Shown: in pieces, positions 45,321-56,837 of the stretch
How positions within the stretch are numbered: the stretch's first letter is position 1
How the letters are laid out: each line of letters starts with the position of its first letter
DNA from: Triatoma infestans
Taxonomy: Eukaryota > Arthropoda > Insecta > Hemiptera > Reduviidae
Assembly: GCA_011037195.1 (NCBI GenBank)
Contig: JAAEAF010006122.1
Coordinates: 1-64,000 of the forward strand
Reading direction: 5' to 3'
DNA: 64,000 nucleotides
The notes under the pieces: model-generated
The model's input: the letters and a program-made list of their open reading frames with translations, nothing else
Database searches by the model: none
What the model was told of the DNA's origin: nothing
Position numbers and translations under genes: made by a program

Positions 45321-45470
45321 ATATTATTCTTTAACCTTTTAAGTTGGCATGCAATTTTTTTATATAGTTTTTTCTTTATAAAATTTTGGCTTTTTTTTTT
45401 CTTCTATATTTATTTAATATTCTAATCAAAGAGTAATTTGTATTTATTTTTTTTTTTTTTTTTTTTGCAG

Positions 45471-45502
45471 GACCTTCCTCTTGCATTTGATATAGCCGAA
45501 GT
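45471..45502 (+). other. micro-exon-like segment 2
   Basis: Thirty-two bases after a T20-type tract and GCAG, ending in GAAGT before GTAAGTATT. The open frame begins at the first base (DLPLAFDIAE). Joined directly to segment 1 it would be out of phase. Confidence 0.25.
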
Positions 45503-45509
45503 GTAAGTA

Positions 45510-46665
45510 TTAGTTTATAATTTAGTAAATCCTCTGACAAGTCAATACTACGGCCAATACCTCATTATTTCAAAGATTGCAATATTTTTATGGTTTATTT
45601 ATTATTTAAAGCTTATGAAAATAATAATGTGATTGACTCAGATTTGAAAAATAAATATTGGACAAGTCCCAGTATCCCTTTCCCAAATTCCCGACCTTAT
45701 TTTTCCCACCCGCCATACTATTTAAAATATTAACTTCTTACTGATTTTACTGTTTATAATTTTTTAAAATTACCTTTCTATTTTTAATTGTTGCTGTTAT
45801 ATATACTATTTGTTAAGTCTATCCTTATAATTAATTTAATATTTCTTGTGATAAATTAGTATGCTGAATTGTATAAACACTCAATAAAGTCGAGTATCCT
45901 AAGTAAATAAAGTTTTTTTTTTTATCAAATGTTCTCTCTTCATTGTTTCATTTTATAACTTATTTATTCACTATAACTTTGTTTTATTCTTACGATTTAT
46001 ATCTATAATAAATATTTTATAATATTTGTTTACTTTTTTTTTTAAATTTTTAGCTTGAATTTTTTATATTTACATTTTGCTATTTTGTGATGAAACGTTA
46101 GATTTTTTTAGCTAAATTCAATTTTCTATATCTTCATTTTGCAATGTCTGTTGCCCCACTTTATTTTAATTTCACTTTGATTTAAGAGAGTGGAATAGTA
46201 AATATTTATTAGAACATTTATTGTACAATTTATTTAAATACAAAATATATATATATATATATATATATAACGTTTAAAAACTTTTTTGAGAAGATTATTT
46301 GGAAAATGTAGGTCAAACAATGATGAGGGGTAGTTCAAATAATTGTGATCTGGTCATATTGCTTATTGTATTTTATTTTCGAATTGACCTAATTAAAAGC
46401 AGGTTTGGAATTATAAATTAAGAAAACTGTATTTATTTTTAAAAATTTCTTTCTTTACCTTTATTTTAAATAACAAAAACTAAAAAAATGTAAAAATTGA
46501 TTAATAAAATTAACAAATATATTTCTGCATGATCTGATCAAAATTGTATAAAATAAATGAAATGATTCCCTTGTTTTTAAATTTAAATCGAATGGAAGTA
46601 TTTTGTAACGGATAGAAATGTATAATGTAATTATTAAAAATTGTTTAAATTAATTTTTTGTAATA
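45510..46665. other. AT-rich, nothing recognised
   Basis: No gene is seen. A (TA)n tract lies at 46246-46269. Confidence 0.5.
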
Positions 46666-46708
46666 TAGTAAGTATTTTTGTTTATTTAGTCATGAAATGG
46701 CCTTGCAT

Positions 46709-47464
46709 GGGTGGGCGCGCACTGGCGACTTTTTGTTGCGCAACTATTTTGTCTCCTATGAAATCTTTACCATTATATGAGAGTGCGCACACGTAGCGAG
46801 GCGACAGCAACTCGACTTTTTAGTTTCTTCGGACGGCGACAGTAGGGCGACGAAACTGTCTCTAAAGCTATTGTTTTGCTAGTATATTCGCAGAGGGGCG
46901 ACAATTTAGTTGCCGTTCAGCTAACCCATCTCACTTGTCTGTCTGCACTCGCCATTTATATATACAGGTTATAATATCGTTAAGTTATCTGTAATTATTA
47001 TCTGTTAAAAATGGCTGTAGCAAGGGATGAAGACATTGGATAAATAGGTTACTGATACATGACCATGTGTAATGGAAGGACTCAAAATCCCAAGTAGCTC
47101 AACAAACGATGTAGTGCTCATGCGAAAATGACCAAAGATTTTCTGAGGATGACATCGTAGACCTTCAAACATCATAGCAAATTTTCCTTTAATTAGTCTT
47201 ACAGAGTTTAGAGGCTGAACCCAATACTTCTTTTCCCTTAGATTTTTTCTGCGAATCAAGAGAGAGAACATACCACAGCTGACTCCGTTAAATCCATTTT
47301 TAACAAGGTGCTTTTGATTTGATATCACCAAAAGGAAAGCTGCCAAAAAAAGAAAAACAGGAAACAGTTGCTCATCGTGTGCGCACTCAAACAAACCGAG
47401 GCAACAGGAAAGCGGCAGTGACGAAATAGTTGCGCATCAAAAAGTTGTCACAGTTCGCCCGCTC
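46709..47464 (-). mobile_element. PIF/Harbinger-like element, internally deleted
   Basis: The left end (GGGTGGGCGCGCACTGGCGA, then TTGCGCAACTATTTTGTC) and the reverse complement of the right end (GAGCGGGCGAACTGTGACAA, then ATGCGCAACTATTTCGTC) are inverted repeats of about 45 bp. TAA follows the right end. A transposase fragment of Harbinger type lies inside on the minus strand. At 756 bp the element is far shorter than an autonomous one. Confidence 0.8.
47005..47394 (-). pseudogene. Harbinger transposase N-terminal fragment
   Basis: A minus-strand frame of 129 codons with YWVQPLNSVRLIKGKFAMMF, then HPQKIFGHFRMSTTSFVELL. This is the pattern WWVRP...FxxYFRMSxxxFxxLL that opens Harbinger-type transposases before their DDE domain. 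The DDE domain itself is absent, because the frame runs into divergent sequence and the right TIR. The upstream start is arbitrary. A dead remnant. Confidence 0.75.
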
Positions 47465-48095
47465 TAATAAATTAAACTATAAGACGGTGGTATATTCAAT
47501 ATGATACAGCGAGCGTTCTTGCCTTCAAGTATACGTCCTAGCCATGTACGCCATTTTCGGGTTATGTACAATAGCTGCTTAAGAATGTATGCAACAATCC
47601 ATCAGCAGGTACGATATTCTCTTACTACTACCCTATTTGTGTTTATTCCATACTTAATTCCATATTTGATTTGACCAATGCGTGTACGAGAGAATGTATT
47701 ACTAGATGGCACTTTAGAAGATTCCCATCAGAAGAGTCTTTGTCATCAGACAATTCCCGAAAAATCAGTTCTTTCGGAAAGTGAATCATATAGAATTTGA
47801 GGTGAAATTGTCCAGTTAAAAGAGGAAATCGTAGATCTAATTTGTGAATATCACAAAAATCACAGACCTAGATCCCATTAAATGATCTCACAAAATGTAT
47901 TAGTTATATTTAAGAGCAATGAAAACCCAGTTGGGTGGTGTGGCCTTTCGTCAGTATTGGCAGTCTTTCCTCTGTTCAATATCCTCTAGTTACAGACTAG
48001 CTATTTCTTAAAACATCCCGATAAATAAATTGGATACCAAAATCGACAGGCCCCATTCTCGGAAAGCAACAGACTCGTGAAGCATTCTAAGTCTG
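47465..48095. other. noncoding, nothing recognised
   Basis: No motif recognised. Confidence 0.45.
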
Positions 48096-48100
48096 AAGCT

Positions 48101-48246
48101 ATTTTTGTTTACTTAATCATGAAATGGCCATGCAGCGTTCTGCGCATTTCTTTAAGGGTGGGCTCGCACTGACGACTTTTTGTTGCGCAACTATTTTGTC
48201 TCCTACGAAATCTTTACAATCATATGAGAGTGCGCACGCGTAGCGA
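48101..48246 (+). repeat. second Harbinger left end with same flank
   Basis: 48156-48246 repeats the left end of the 46709 element (GGGTGGGCTCGCACTGACGA, TTGCGCAACTATTTTGTC, GAGAGTGCGCAC). The 50 bp before it (TATTTTTGTTTACTTAATCA, ATGAAATGGCC) also match 46672-46706. Here TAA precedes the TIR. The right end is missing. Confidence 0.75.
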
Positions 48247-48249
48247 CGT

Positions 48250-48765
48250 AGATACACGAAGGGGTATCTTCTGCATAAAACTCCTTAATTCATCATTTTT
48301 TTTGCTCTTGTACCGTGTTCGAAAACTTTTCGCCTTACAGGGATGGTTGCTCATCAGATCTAGATATGATTCCGAAAACGATGTAAGTGTCAACTTCAAA
48401 ATGTGAAATTTTCACCTCCTTGAATTGTGAAAATTTTTCTTTTGGAAAACTTGAGGGCAGTTTTCTTTTTAAGTAATTATTGCTGGAATCGAAAATAAGC
48501 TGTATTTTGATTTTTTTCTTAATTTGTATTACTAGTGTACAGATTATATTTGACCTGGGTACTAATTAATTAGCCGCTCTGGTATCTATCTATCATCTAC
48601 CCCGTAGCTTCCCTGATCCATATTATTTGGTAAAATTAATAAAAATTTTATCATTATATATGCGCTGTTTACATGAAATTTAATTGGTTCGCATTTAGTA
48701 TTAATAGGTCAACAATCTTAACCATTAAGTGGATCACAGAATCATTGACATTTTCATCTTCGGGT
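48250..48765. other. noncoding, nothing recognised
   Basis: No motif recognised. Confidence 0.45.
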
Positions 48766-48774
48766 AGGATTAAT

Positions 48775-49006
48775 TTTTTATTTTGTTTAAGGCGCATCAA
48801 CTTATCATTGGCGCCTGGAGCCTTCTTAGTGCACTGCCGGCTTCCGGACAGTGTTCTCTCGTTACAGACAACACGTCCATCATCGAATAGTGTGCTGTAG
48901 AGGCTCTTAAGAAGAAAAAAATTTTAGGGTAGCCCTGGGACTCGAACCCGGGAACTCCGCGTGGGAGTCCAACGCGCTTACACTGATCTAATCCCTTCCC
49001 TCATGC
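48775..49006 (-). mobile_element. tRNA-derived SINE, minus strand, with TSD
   Basis: The minus strand begins GGGAAGGGATTAGATCAGTG, has a B box GGGTTCGAGTCCC and the body CTTAAGAGCCTCTACAGCAC. The tail is GGCTCCAGGCGCCAATGATA followed by an A/T tail. AGGATTAAT flanks both sides (48766-48774 and 49007-49015). Body details (GGCGCC tail) define a subfamily shared with 60386 and 31736. Confidence 0.9.
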
Positions 49007-49015
49007 AGGATTAAT

Positions 49016-49797
49016 GGATTAGTATGAAATGTATTTGCGGCCAGGGGTTAATATGGAAGGATATCATGCTGTGGAATATAGCCTAGATTAGTATTTCTTC
49101 ACCAGGAATAGTTGAGTGCAGTAAAAATTATAGTACGGTAAGAAACAAAGAAAGGTGTCCAGACCTTATTATATCGGAAATATCGTGATCTTTTGAATAG
49201 ATCGTATGACAAACCCCACAGTACTACACCTTTATCTACCTAGTTGACTTAAATAATGTCCCAGATTTTCAGCTGAAGATCGGTTAAAATTGCCTTGACT
49301 GGGGATACAGTCAATAGGCAGGAAGAAACACATCTCTTTACTCTAAATGAAACAAAGTTTTATATTTAGCTGGTGCAGTTACAAAAACTATGAATGAAAC
49401 ATGAAAATAAGGTTAATCCGCCGGCCATGTAATGCCAGATCCGGGATGACGTAGGACTTGACAGCAGAAAATTTCAGCCGATAGTCTCTGGTTGGCAAGT
49501 ATAGAAAGAATGACACCTAGAAATAACCAAGGCACAGAGAATGCATAAATGTAAACGATTCGGTGGACCAAATTCAGTTTTGAATTAACAAACCGGCACG
49601 AGTGACGAAATAATGTGTAGAAAGAAACTCATCACGAAGAATAATTGATGAACCGAACTCATAGTTAATAAGAATGCTGTCTTCAGGGAGGAACTGTTGA
49701 AATAGCTTCAAATGCTAGGGAAAAGGAATTGTGTGTGTCACGATAAATGAACGTAGAAATAAAATGTTGAGATTTCATGTCTCAATGTAGTTAAATT
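49016..49797. other. noncoding, nothing recognised
   Basis: No motif recognised. Confidence 0.45.
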
Positions 49798-49807
49798 TAG
49801 TTGCTGA

Positions 49808-50019
49808 TTAGGGAAGGGATTACCAGCAGTGGTAACGCGCTGGACTAGCAAACGTGGAGGTTCCAGATTCGTGTCCAGCAGTAATGCCTATAGATTTTCT
49901 CTTCCTAGGAGCCTCTACAGCTCTCTCTGTCCGGTGATGGGCAGATTACTGAGAAGGCTCCTGGGGGCACAGTATATGTTTCAGGTCGCTGTGCAATATC
50001 CGCTATAACAATCTAGATC
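49808..50019 (+). mobile_element. tRNA-derived SINE with TSD
   Basis: The head GGGAAGGGATTACCAGCAGT has a slightly altered A box. The body TTCCTAGGAGCCTCTACAGC, CGGTGATGGGCAG and CAGGTCGCTGTGCAATATCC follow. TAGTTGCTGA flanks both sides (49798-49807 and 50020-50029). No long A tail. Confidence 0.9.
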
Positions 50020-50051
50020 TAGTTGCTGAATAGTGAAATGCCATGCCTTCT

Positions 50052-50228
50052 ACCACAAGATGATACTTAAAATGAGAACTTCAATCTCTTATAGTTTTAA
50101 GTATAGTAAATGTTGAATTTTGTGTTAAATATAAGTACATTCCTTATAACACAAGATGATACTTAAAATCAGAACTTCAATCTGAAAAGTTTTAAGTATA
50201 GTAAATGTTGAATTTTGTGTTAAATATT
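50052..50228. repeat. 96-bp tandem duplication, two units
   Basis: CACAAGATGATACTTAAAAT starts at 50054 and 50150. Both units contain GAACTTCAATCT and GTTTTAAGTATAGTAAATGT followed by TGAATTTTGTGTTAAATAT, with a few differences. Confidence 0.9.
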
Positions 50229-50419
50229 CTGTTGTGAATTCTGTTGTTTGTTTATTATATTGGTAATAATTCGTCCCATTTCATTTTTAAATTGTATAAA
50301 AGCAGAACATTTATTATGGATAATTTGTTAATTATCTATTTTTGGGTCAAAAATGTCGTCTGTTAGATCTCTTGTTTAGTAGAATTGTAACATTTCTTAA
50401 TAGTGAAGTAATATTGTGT

Positions 50420-50600
50420 GTAAACTGAATTTGCTCTGTGCAAGTCTGTGTTAGCACACTGTCTGACTAACGCATCCTGAAGATGGGTGAACGCCCGAAA
50501 CCAGTCGATGACCACAAAATGAAGCAGGCTATCACGGAAAATTCTCTAATGCTTTCCAGCTCTGCGGAACCAACCACCACCCCAACAAATATTTATTTTT
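50420..50600 (+). ncRNA. hammerhead ribozyme module type 2, best copy
   Basis: CATC (50473-50476) then CTGAAGA (50477-50483), stem II GGGT/GCCC with loop GAAC, GAAA (50497-50500), a six-base stem III ACCAGT, C as cleavage base, and GATG (50507-50510) that pairs with CATC as stem I. All conserved hammerhead core positions are present. Stem III is short and nearly self-complementary (other copies have ACCGGT), as in minimal type I hammerheads of Penelope-like elements and retrozymes. Upstream GAATTTGCTCTGTGCAAG and downstream GAAGCAGGCTATCACGGAAA plus CTCTGCGGAACCAACCAC are shared with other copies. Confidence 0.75.
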
Positions 50601-52020
50601 TTAAGTCTTACATAGTATGATCTCCATATGAATTGCGGCAAGATTTAGTTTGATATAGTCATCATTACATAAAGCCCTATTGAATTGAAATTGAATTATA
50701 ACTTTTGATTTTGGAAATTACTCTAAATCCCATGGTCATCACTTGATTCTTGTAAGCAAATGTCAAATTAGGACCACCGTAGATATTTCATTTTTGAGGT
50801 TGCAATTCCACCCCCATTGAGCAATATATTTTCGAATCCAAGACTTTAATAATTTATTTCTGATGAAAACTTACTCGAAAATCAAACTCGATTGCGCTAG
50901 GTACTTTATCTTACATTCATTATTTACTCATCTGTAAGGATTTAATCCATTCGATTTATAAAATGAAAGTCAAATTTTGCCTTACAAATATTTTCTAATA
51001 ATTATTCGGTTAATTTTGTTATTTTTTTTTCGACCCATATTTATGCTATAAAAGTGAGTTTGTTTGTTCACCTTAAGTTTTATATTAGTTAGGATAAGAT
51101 GAACGGTAGGAGGTACCGGGCACTTTCTATCCAACAGCAGCATCACCAGAGCTATATACGGTCACATGATCCTACCCACTTAGCGGCGCTACTCCCCCCC
51201 CCGGCTATCCCTTTAATACCCTCTACACTCTTGGGTTTCATGTTGCCGCCCTTTGACGCCGCATTAAATTGAATTTTATACTAAATTTAATTTACTATCT
51301 TCACTTTGTGATCCTATCTATATATACTTTTAGTATAATAATATTTTATATATATATATATAACTTTTCACAACTAATGGTCAGATTTTAGTTAAATAAT
51401 GTCAAGAGTCGCTATTATTGATATTTTATAGCTCAAATATCTAATATTGAAATATCCATGCGATTTTCTTTTATTATAATCTCAAATTCCAATAACAATT
51501 TTTGGTCAAAGGTTAAATGCTCAGAATAAGTACAATTTTATCTAGAATTGTAAAAATTAATAACAAATTCAATAAACGGCCCCAGTAACATTGAAAATAT
51601 TGTTGAAAATGCTTTTGATTTAGGCTTCAGGATATTAGGCTTTAGGGATTTTTACTTGGGCGCGAGTAAATTTAGGGCACTTGCATGTGAGCATATTCTG
51701 CGTTCAGTTGCAAAAAATAGTATTTATATATAGTATAACCTCATTCAGTATATAATTTTTGAAAACCTGACTTCAAATCTCCTTAATACAGCATAGAACA
51801 GCATAAGTGCAGTTCTATGAATAATTAAAAATTATGCCTGAATTCCCAGATTGTACGAAATGAACTCTGTGTGAGAAAAGTGTACTGTTTCCATGAGAAA
51901 AGTGAGATGGTCCTAGTTTGTAAGTGAGAGCGGTCCCCGACTGGAAGAAGACGAACACAGCGATTATGCATTACTTTCAGTCTCCAGTCAAAAAAATCCT
52001 GACTTAGAGCCTTTGGCAAA
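50601..52020. other. AT-rich, nothing recognised
   Basis: No gene is seen. A C-run lies at about 51196-51206 and (TA)n at 51345-51362. Confidence 0.45.
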
Positions 52021-52028
52021 TACTGGGC

Positions 52029-52178
52029 ACATTGAGAATGACTTCCTTCTGACATCGTACATTGAGAATGACTTCCTTCTGACATCGTACATTGAGAATG
52101 ACTTCCTTCTGACATCGTACATTGAGAATGACTTCCTTCTGACATCGTACATTGAGAATGACTTCCTTCTGACATCGT
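52029..52178. repeat. 30-bp tandem repeat, five identical units
   Basis: ACATTGAGAATGACTTCCTT is the start of each 30-bp unit; five exact copies run in register. Because 30 is divisible by three it is open in several frames on both strands, but nothing on either side suggests a real coding repeat. Confidence 0.97.
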
Positions 52179-52199
52179 ACCTGAAGAAGAGAGGCTAAT

Positions 52200-53060
52200 C
52201 ACTTTCAATTACTTTTTTTTTGGAGAGTTGAAAAACAATGTTCTCCGATTGTGTGAATCTCTCTTCAACCTTAAAACATCCCTGCCATCGGATAGCCCAA
52301 CCCAGAAACGTTTAACACATTATTTCAGATTAGGTTCCTATTTCTTAGCCCTTCCAGTGCGTAGTTTCACATAAACACCTGATCCTCCAACATCTTTCCT
52401 ACAAAATTTCCCACAGTTGTACCGCCTGTAGCCCCCTCAAGTTCCCTCATTTCCCTATCCTATTTTCCACAAGCAAGATTGCATGCGACGCTTCGTCGAT
52501 CGTGTTGATACAATATAAGCAACCCTCACCTAGAGATACTCCAAGGTACAGCCGTGCCCACTCCAGTGCCCATGTCATTTAAATCCAACATCCTCATGCC
52601 TACGAAATACACATGTTTTAACAACTTGGATCAGCCCCATGGCCACCGGTCACGGGTGTACTTTTCCTGTATACCTTGCCATTCCCTTAACCTTCGTAAC
52701 ACTACCCCTTCGTTGCTTCTTTCATACGTGTATTTCTTTTCCTCCAAGTGGCCGAATGGGCGTGTCCTTCTCAGTGACCAAAGCTACTGTGTCCGACACT
52801 GTCCTAAATGTAAACCTTAACATCCCCCACCCTTGTATCTGCGCTAACTTTGCACAGTGACAATATCATAACCGATGAAGGTCTCCTGAAGCGTGATTAT
52901 TGCTAACTGGAAATTACTCCAAGCCCGCTGCCGAAGATCTGCCTAACCTTACGATCGCCTCTAGAGCTACATTATCTACTTTATCCGTTTACCGTTCTTA
53001 GTCTCAATCCCTTACATTCTAGTTGACGACATGGAGCTTTTTATTGGGAAGGATATCAGG
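52200..53060. other. C-rich unclassified segment
   Basis: The plus strand is notably cytosine-rich, like the Jockey element at 23890-27998, which suggests a degenerate retroelement. I could not match any frame to a known domain. Confidence 0.3.
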
Positions 53061-54225
53061 TGACAGTTATCAATTATGGCGGATCCTGGATTGGAAACAA
53101 TTTAAAGAAAATAAAAAAATTATTATACAAACTTTAGTGTATTTCCTGTCCAGTTTAAGTTCGTCATTCTAGAAAAACTCATTTTCTAAAATCCGACATA
53201 AATTGTTCACACTGTTCCGACAATTTTGCAAAACTGTTATGTACTAAAAATTGTTACTACAAAGTTTGTTTCATATATTTGCTCATAAATATCTTGATTC
53301 CTTTTTCTACTATTATTCTAAATCTATGGGCAGTATTTGACTTTTTATTAAGTTTAGTTTGGAGGGGTGAAGTTGTTCGAGTTCGGATTGTTCTCAAGTG
53401 GATATCTAACCAAACGAACAACAGTCGCCAGCGCAGCCTTTTTATACTGGGCCACGCGACATAGAATGGCTGAATAGCCGAAGTCATGGCATAGGAAAAA
53501 ACAAATAAATTTAGTTATGTAGATTATTTATTCCCTCATTACCGTGTTATGATTGAATAATTGATAAGCAAACATGGCTTGTTAATTTTATGACATATTT
53601 GACAGAGTGCGGTGTTTCCTTAGCTGCTTTGTTTTTATACCACGTTAGTAAACAAGGAAATATAAATAAATAAATAAATAAATAAATAAAAATCTTATGT
53701 TTATTTAATAACATTTCATGTAACAACTGTCATGTTTGTTTGTTTGGTGTTTGTACAAGCATTTTATTTTATTTTCCATCTGTTTTTCTTTTGCGTTTAC
53801 ATTGTAACCATTCCTCTTTGTATGTGGACACTGTTCATCAATGTAAATTACAGAAATCGTATACTACAGTAGTCAGTACGTATAGTAAACATCGTTTAAC
53901 ACTACTAATAAAAATATATATTCAAATTTTATGTTTTAAATAAAGTATTGGTGTTCGTATCTGATTTCCAAAATTTGAGTTCCATGGGTGTGCCCAAGGT
54001 TAGTCCATGATCCTCAGGGTAAAGGGACCCCGTTGACCCTGAATTGCATAAGATATTGGCCTTTAGTTACATGCAAGTAATTCCTTAAAGTTCAAGATTA
54101 ATATTTAAGTATCATACTGAAAACATCGAGGAGATTTGAGTAAGTTTATTTTTTTATTGTTTGTTATTACTTAATAAGAAATACTGCAATAATATCCGAA
54201 TTGTGGAAATTAAGTTTCACTGGAA
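53061..54225. other. AT-rich, nothing recognised
   Basis: No gene is seen. A (TAAA)n tract lies at 53661-53691. Confidence 0.5.
53661..53691. repeat. (TAAA)n microsatellite
   Basis: About seven tetranucleotide units. Confidence 0.95.
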
Positions 54226-54229
54226 ATAC

Positions 54230-54530
54230 GTGTTTGTGTACGCTGAGCAAAAAGAAATTTTTTAGCGAATGGAACTCATGTGGCCAAAATATATTACAAA
54301 ATGAGAAAAATCACAGAAAGCCAAAACTTGATATTCGGTTTCGATATCACCACCACCATACAACTGGCACGAAGGTTTTGCTTAAAAGGTCCTTCAATTT
54401 TTTTAATCGCGATATTTTCCAAAATGACTGCATTGATTTTCTTTAAAATTTGCATACTATTTACATATATGTGCATCACATCTATTTGAAATGTTTTTCC
54501 CAAGAAATTAAGCTTTCCTCTAAATTGCTC
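54230..54530 (+). repeat. repeat R, copy G, old
   Basis: CACAGAAAGCCAAAACTTGA, TATTCGGTTTCGATATCACC and later AAATTGCTCCTTCAGTAAAA follow the order in copy H with many differences. Confidence 0.5.
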
Positions 54531-54654
54531 CTTCAGTAAAATCTATGGTTCCACCTGTTATATAATATTTGGAAACATTACAAGCATTCCAACTGTGAAG
54601 AGAATTAACTTAGAAGTGAATAGATTACCGATGGCTTCGGCATTTTTTGAAAAA

Positions 54655-54700
54655 TGATTTTATTGTGTGGTTGGGTCTGCAGAGCTAAAAAATAGAAACA
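54655..54700 (-). repeat. type 2 module tail fragment
   Basis: The minus strand reads AGCTCTGCAGACCCAACCAC, the end of the type 2 hammerhead module. Confidence 0.45.
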
Positions 54701-54704
54701 TTTT

Positions 54705-55465
54705 TTCTCTATTTCCTGCTTTGTTTGCTGTGATTTCAGTGATTTATTCATGATATTTCTTCTCAATGATTTTAAAATGTTATTGGAGTCTATTCAATGT
54801 AGGCGCTGTCTTCTAAAATATATACATTCCCGTGCTAATTGCCCATATGTGTTAAACAACATGTCCTCCCACAATTACGATATTCACGTTAGGCAAATTA
54901 AACTTTGAGTCCAATTTCCATGCTTGAAGAAAATTTAGAAAACTTAAATTTGCTTCATATCTTTTTACTTTCTCTTATCGCTTGTGACAGGAAATATTTA
55001 TTGCATTTCGTTCACGAAATTGCTTTATAAAAACCTCTTTTTATGACATCACATACAAAATCGCTTCAGTGGGCCATGGACTCATGCGGAAACAAACATT
55101 CTATTGGAGAAATAATGAGACGCAGAGTCAATCCTTGATTTTCTTCGAGGACCGTTTATAGACTCGCACAATCTGTCTCTAAGAAGTGGGAAAAATCACT
55201 TCCCTGATCACAAGTCATGCCTTTTAAAAAAGCATCTACGTAGTATGCGATCTCACTGCGGATCCAATCTAAAGAAAATGTGACCAGAAAGATGAAATAC
55301 TAATATAATATAATCTAGCACACAGGGCCTGCCTTGGGAAGTAAATAGCTCACATCAGCTCTGTCTCATTTAAGACACACTAGGGCTCAGGCGAAAGAAA
55401 TCTCCGATGCCGGATCCAGCACTAAAATTATAAATGTATAATTTTTAATTCTTATTATAGAATTA
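54705..55465. other. noncoding, nothing recognised
   Basis: An isolated TACTTTCTCTTA at about 54964 equals the R terminus, but no R body was recognised beside it. Confidence 0.4.
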
Positions 55466-55469
55466 AGAA

Positions 55470-55600
55470 TGTGTAATCTGATTTTACTCTGTACAAGACT
55501 GTGTTATCGCAACATCCTGATGATGGGCGAACGCCCCGAAAAAAATGAAGCAGGCTTTTACAGAAAACATCTCTGAAGATTAAACACCTTCAGCTTTTTT
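55470..55600 (+). ncRNA. hammerhead module type 2, damaged
   Basis: CATCCTGATGATGGGCGAAC (55513-55532) gives stem I, CTGATGA and the start of stem II; GCCCCGAAA follows. Stem III, the cleavage site and the stem I partner are deleted, and the copy joins directly to ATGAAGCAGGCTTTTACAGA. It should not self-cleave. Confidence 0.7.
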
Positions 55601-56830
55601 ATCTACTAAGATAGAGGAAACATTATGCTCAAAAGCGATGCTAGAAATTTAGCGCTTGTAATTTGGTGGTAAATCCGGGATTGGAGATTTCTCTCGCCTG
55701 TAGCTCTGGCATTTCTTAATGAGACATGGCTGTTGTGAGCTGTAAACTTCTTTTAGGTCTTCTGTGATCGATTAGATTAAATTGGAATATTAGGAAATGG
55801 TATAAGTGAGCGTACATAAATGATATGATAATATGATATATGTGTGTATGTGTGTTGTGTGGATATGGTGTGATATAAACAGGAATCAGGAAAGCTCAAA
55901 GATGGTCCATCCCAAAGTTTTCGGTCAAGACCATTAACCGAAAGTCGATTTAACTTTCTTTTTTTTTCCAGTTTTCATAATTTGCTCGTAAACAGTTCAA
56001 TGCATGATTTTACACAAACACACAGGCACGTACGCGCGCGCACTAATATATACGTATATGTGTACATATAAATGCTTTTATGGCTTTATATGGCAGCTTT
56101 TCCGCGGAAATTGATTTTATTGAGTTTTACGGGAACTAGATTATTAAGCTTAACTCTAAATATTTAGGTTTGATAATAAAATACGTTCTTGGGTTCTTCT
56201 TTTGAGTAAGCTTTTCTTTTCTAGAACTTTTCTTCGTTTTTTATTTTTTTCAATTTTTCAAAAAACACTGATTTTTCTTTAAATATAATACTTATATTTT
56301 TTGAATTCGTTTAAAATATTTAATTTTTTTTTTTTTTTACTAAATTTTTTCTTTAAATTAATTTATGACAAACTTGACATTGACGAAATATATCTGGAGC
56401 TTAGTTTATTTTAATATTTTAGATTTTTCTATTTTTGTTGTATGAAGATTTATCATGTTTCCGATTTTTACTGGAAACAGAAGATATTTTGATGATTCTT
56501 TACAATATGTTCAGCAACCTATACAGCATTAAAGTATATTCAGAAATTGATAGAATTCCAAATTTGAAGAAAATTCCTTAACCTACAGCACCATTTTACA
56601 GGATAGTTTTTTGAGTTATTTGCAAGATTTTAGAAAACTTCAAAAAATTTCTTTAAATTGGGTGTGTTCCTGGCACAGATTTAAACATATCACTTTTATT
56701 TAATACATTATCTCAATAATAATTATTTTAGTGGTGTTCAGAGGGATTAAATTTAAACTGCTTCTTACAAGGCTTCGATAAATGGGATTGAGACAGCGGG
56801 TGCAATCTGGTAAATCAGCATAATCCCCAT
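55601..56830. other. AT-rich; possible old R remnants
   Basis: No gene is seen. Around 56545-56700, GAATTCCAAATTTGAAGAAA and related phrases may be very old repeat R. Confidence 0.35.
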
Positions 56831-56837
56831 CACTTTT

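Noticed and set aside
47005..47394. Host nuclease related to domesticated Harbinger proteins
   Set aside because: The fragment lacks the DDE domain and lies between matching TIRs, so it is an element relic.
52029..52178. CRISPR-like array
   Set aside because: Units are contiguous with no spacers and the DNA is eukaryotic.
51825..52208. 127-codon minus-strand frame with Ser/Gly/Cys repeats
   Set aside because: Driven by the five 30-bp units; both strands are open for the same reason.
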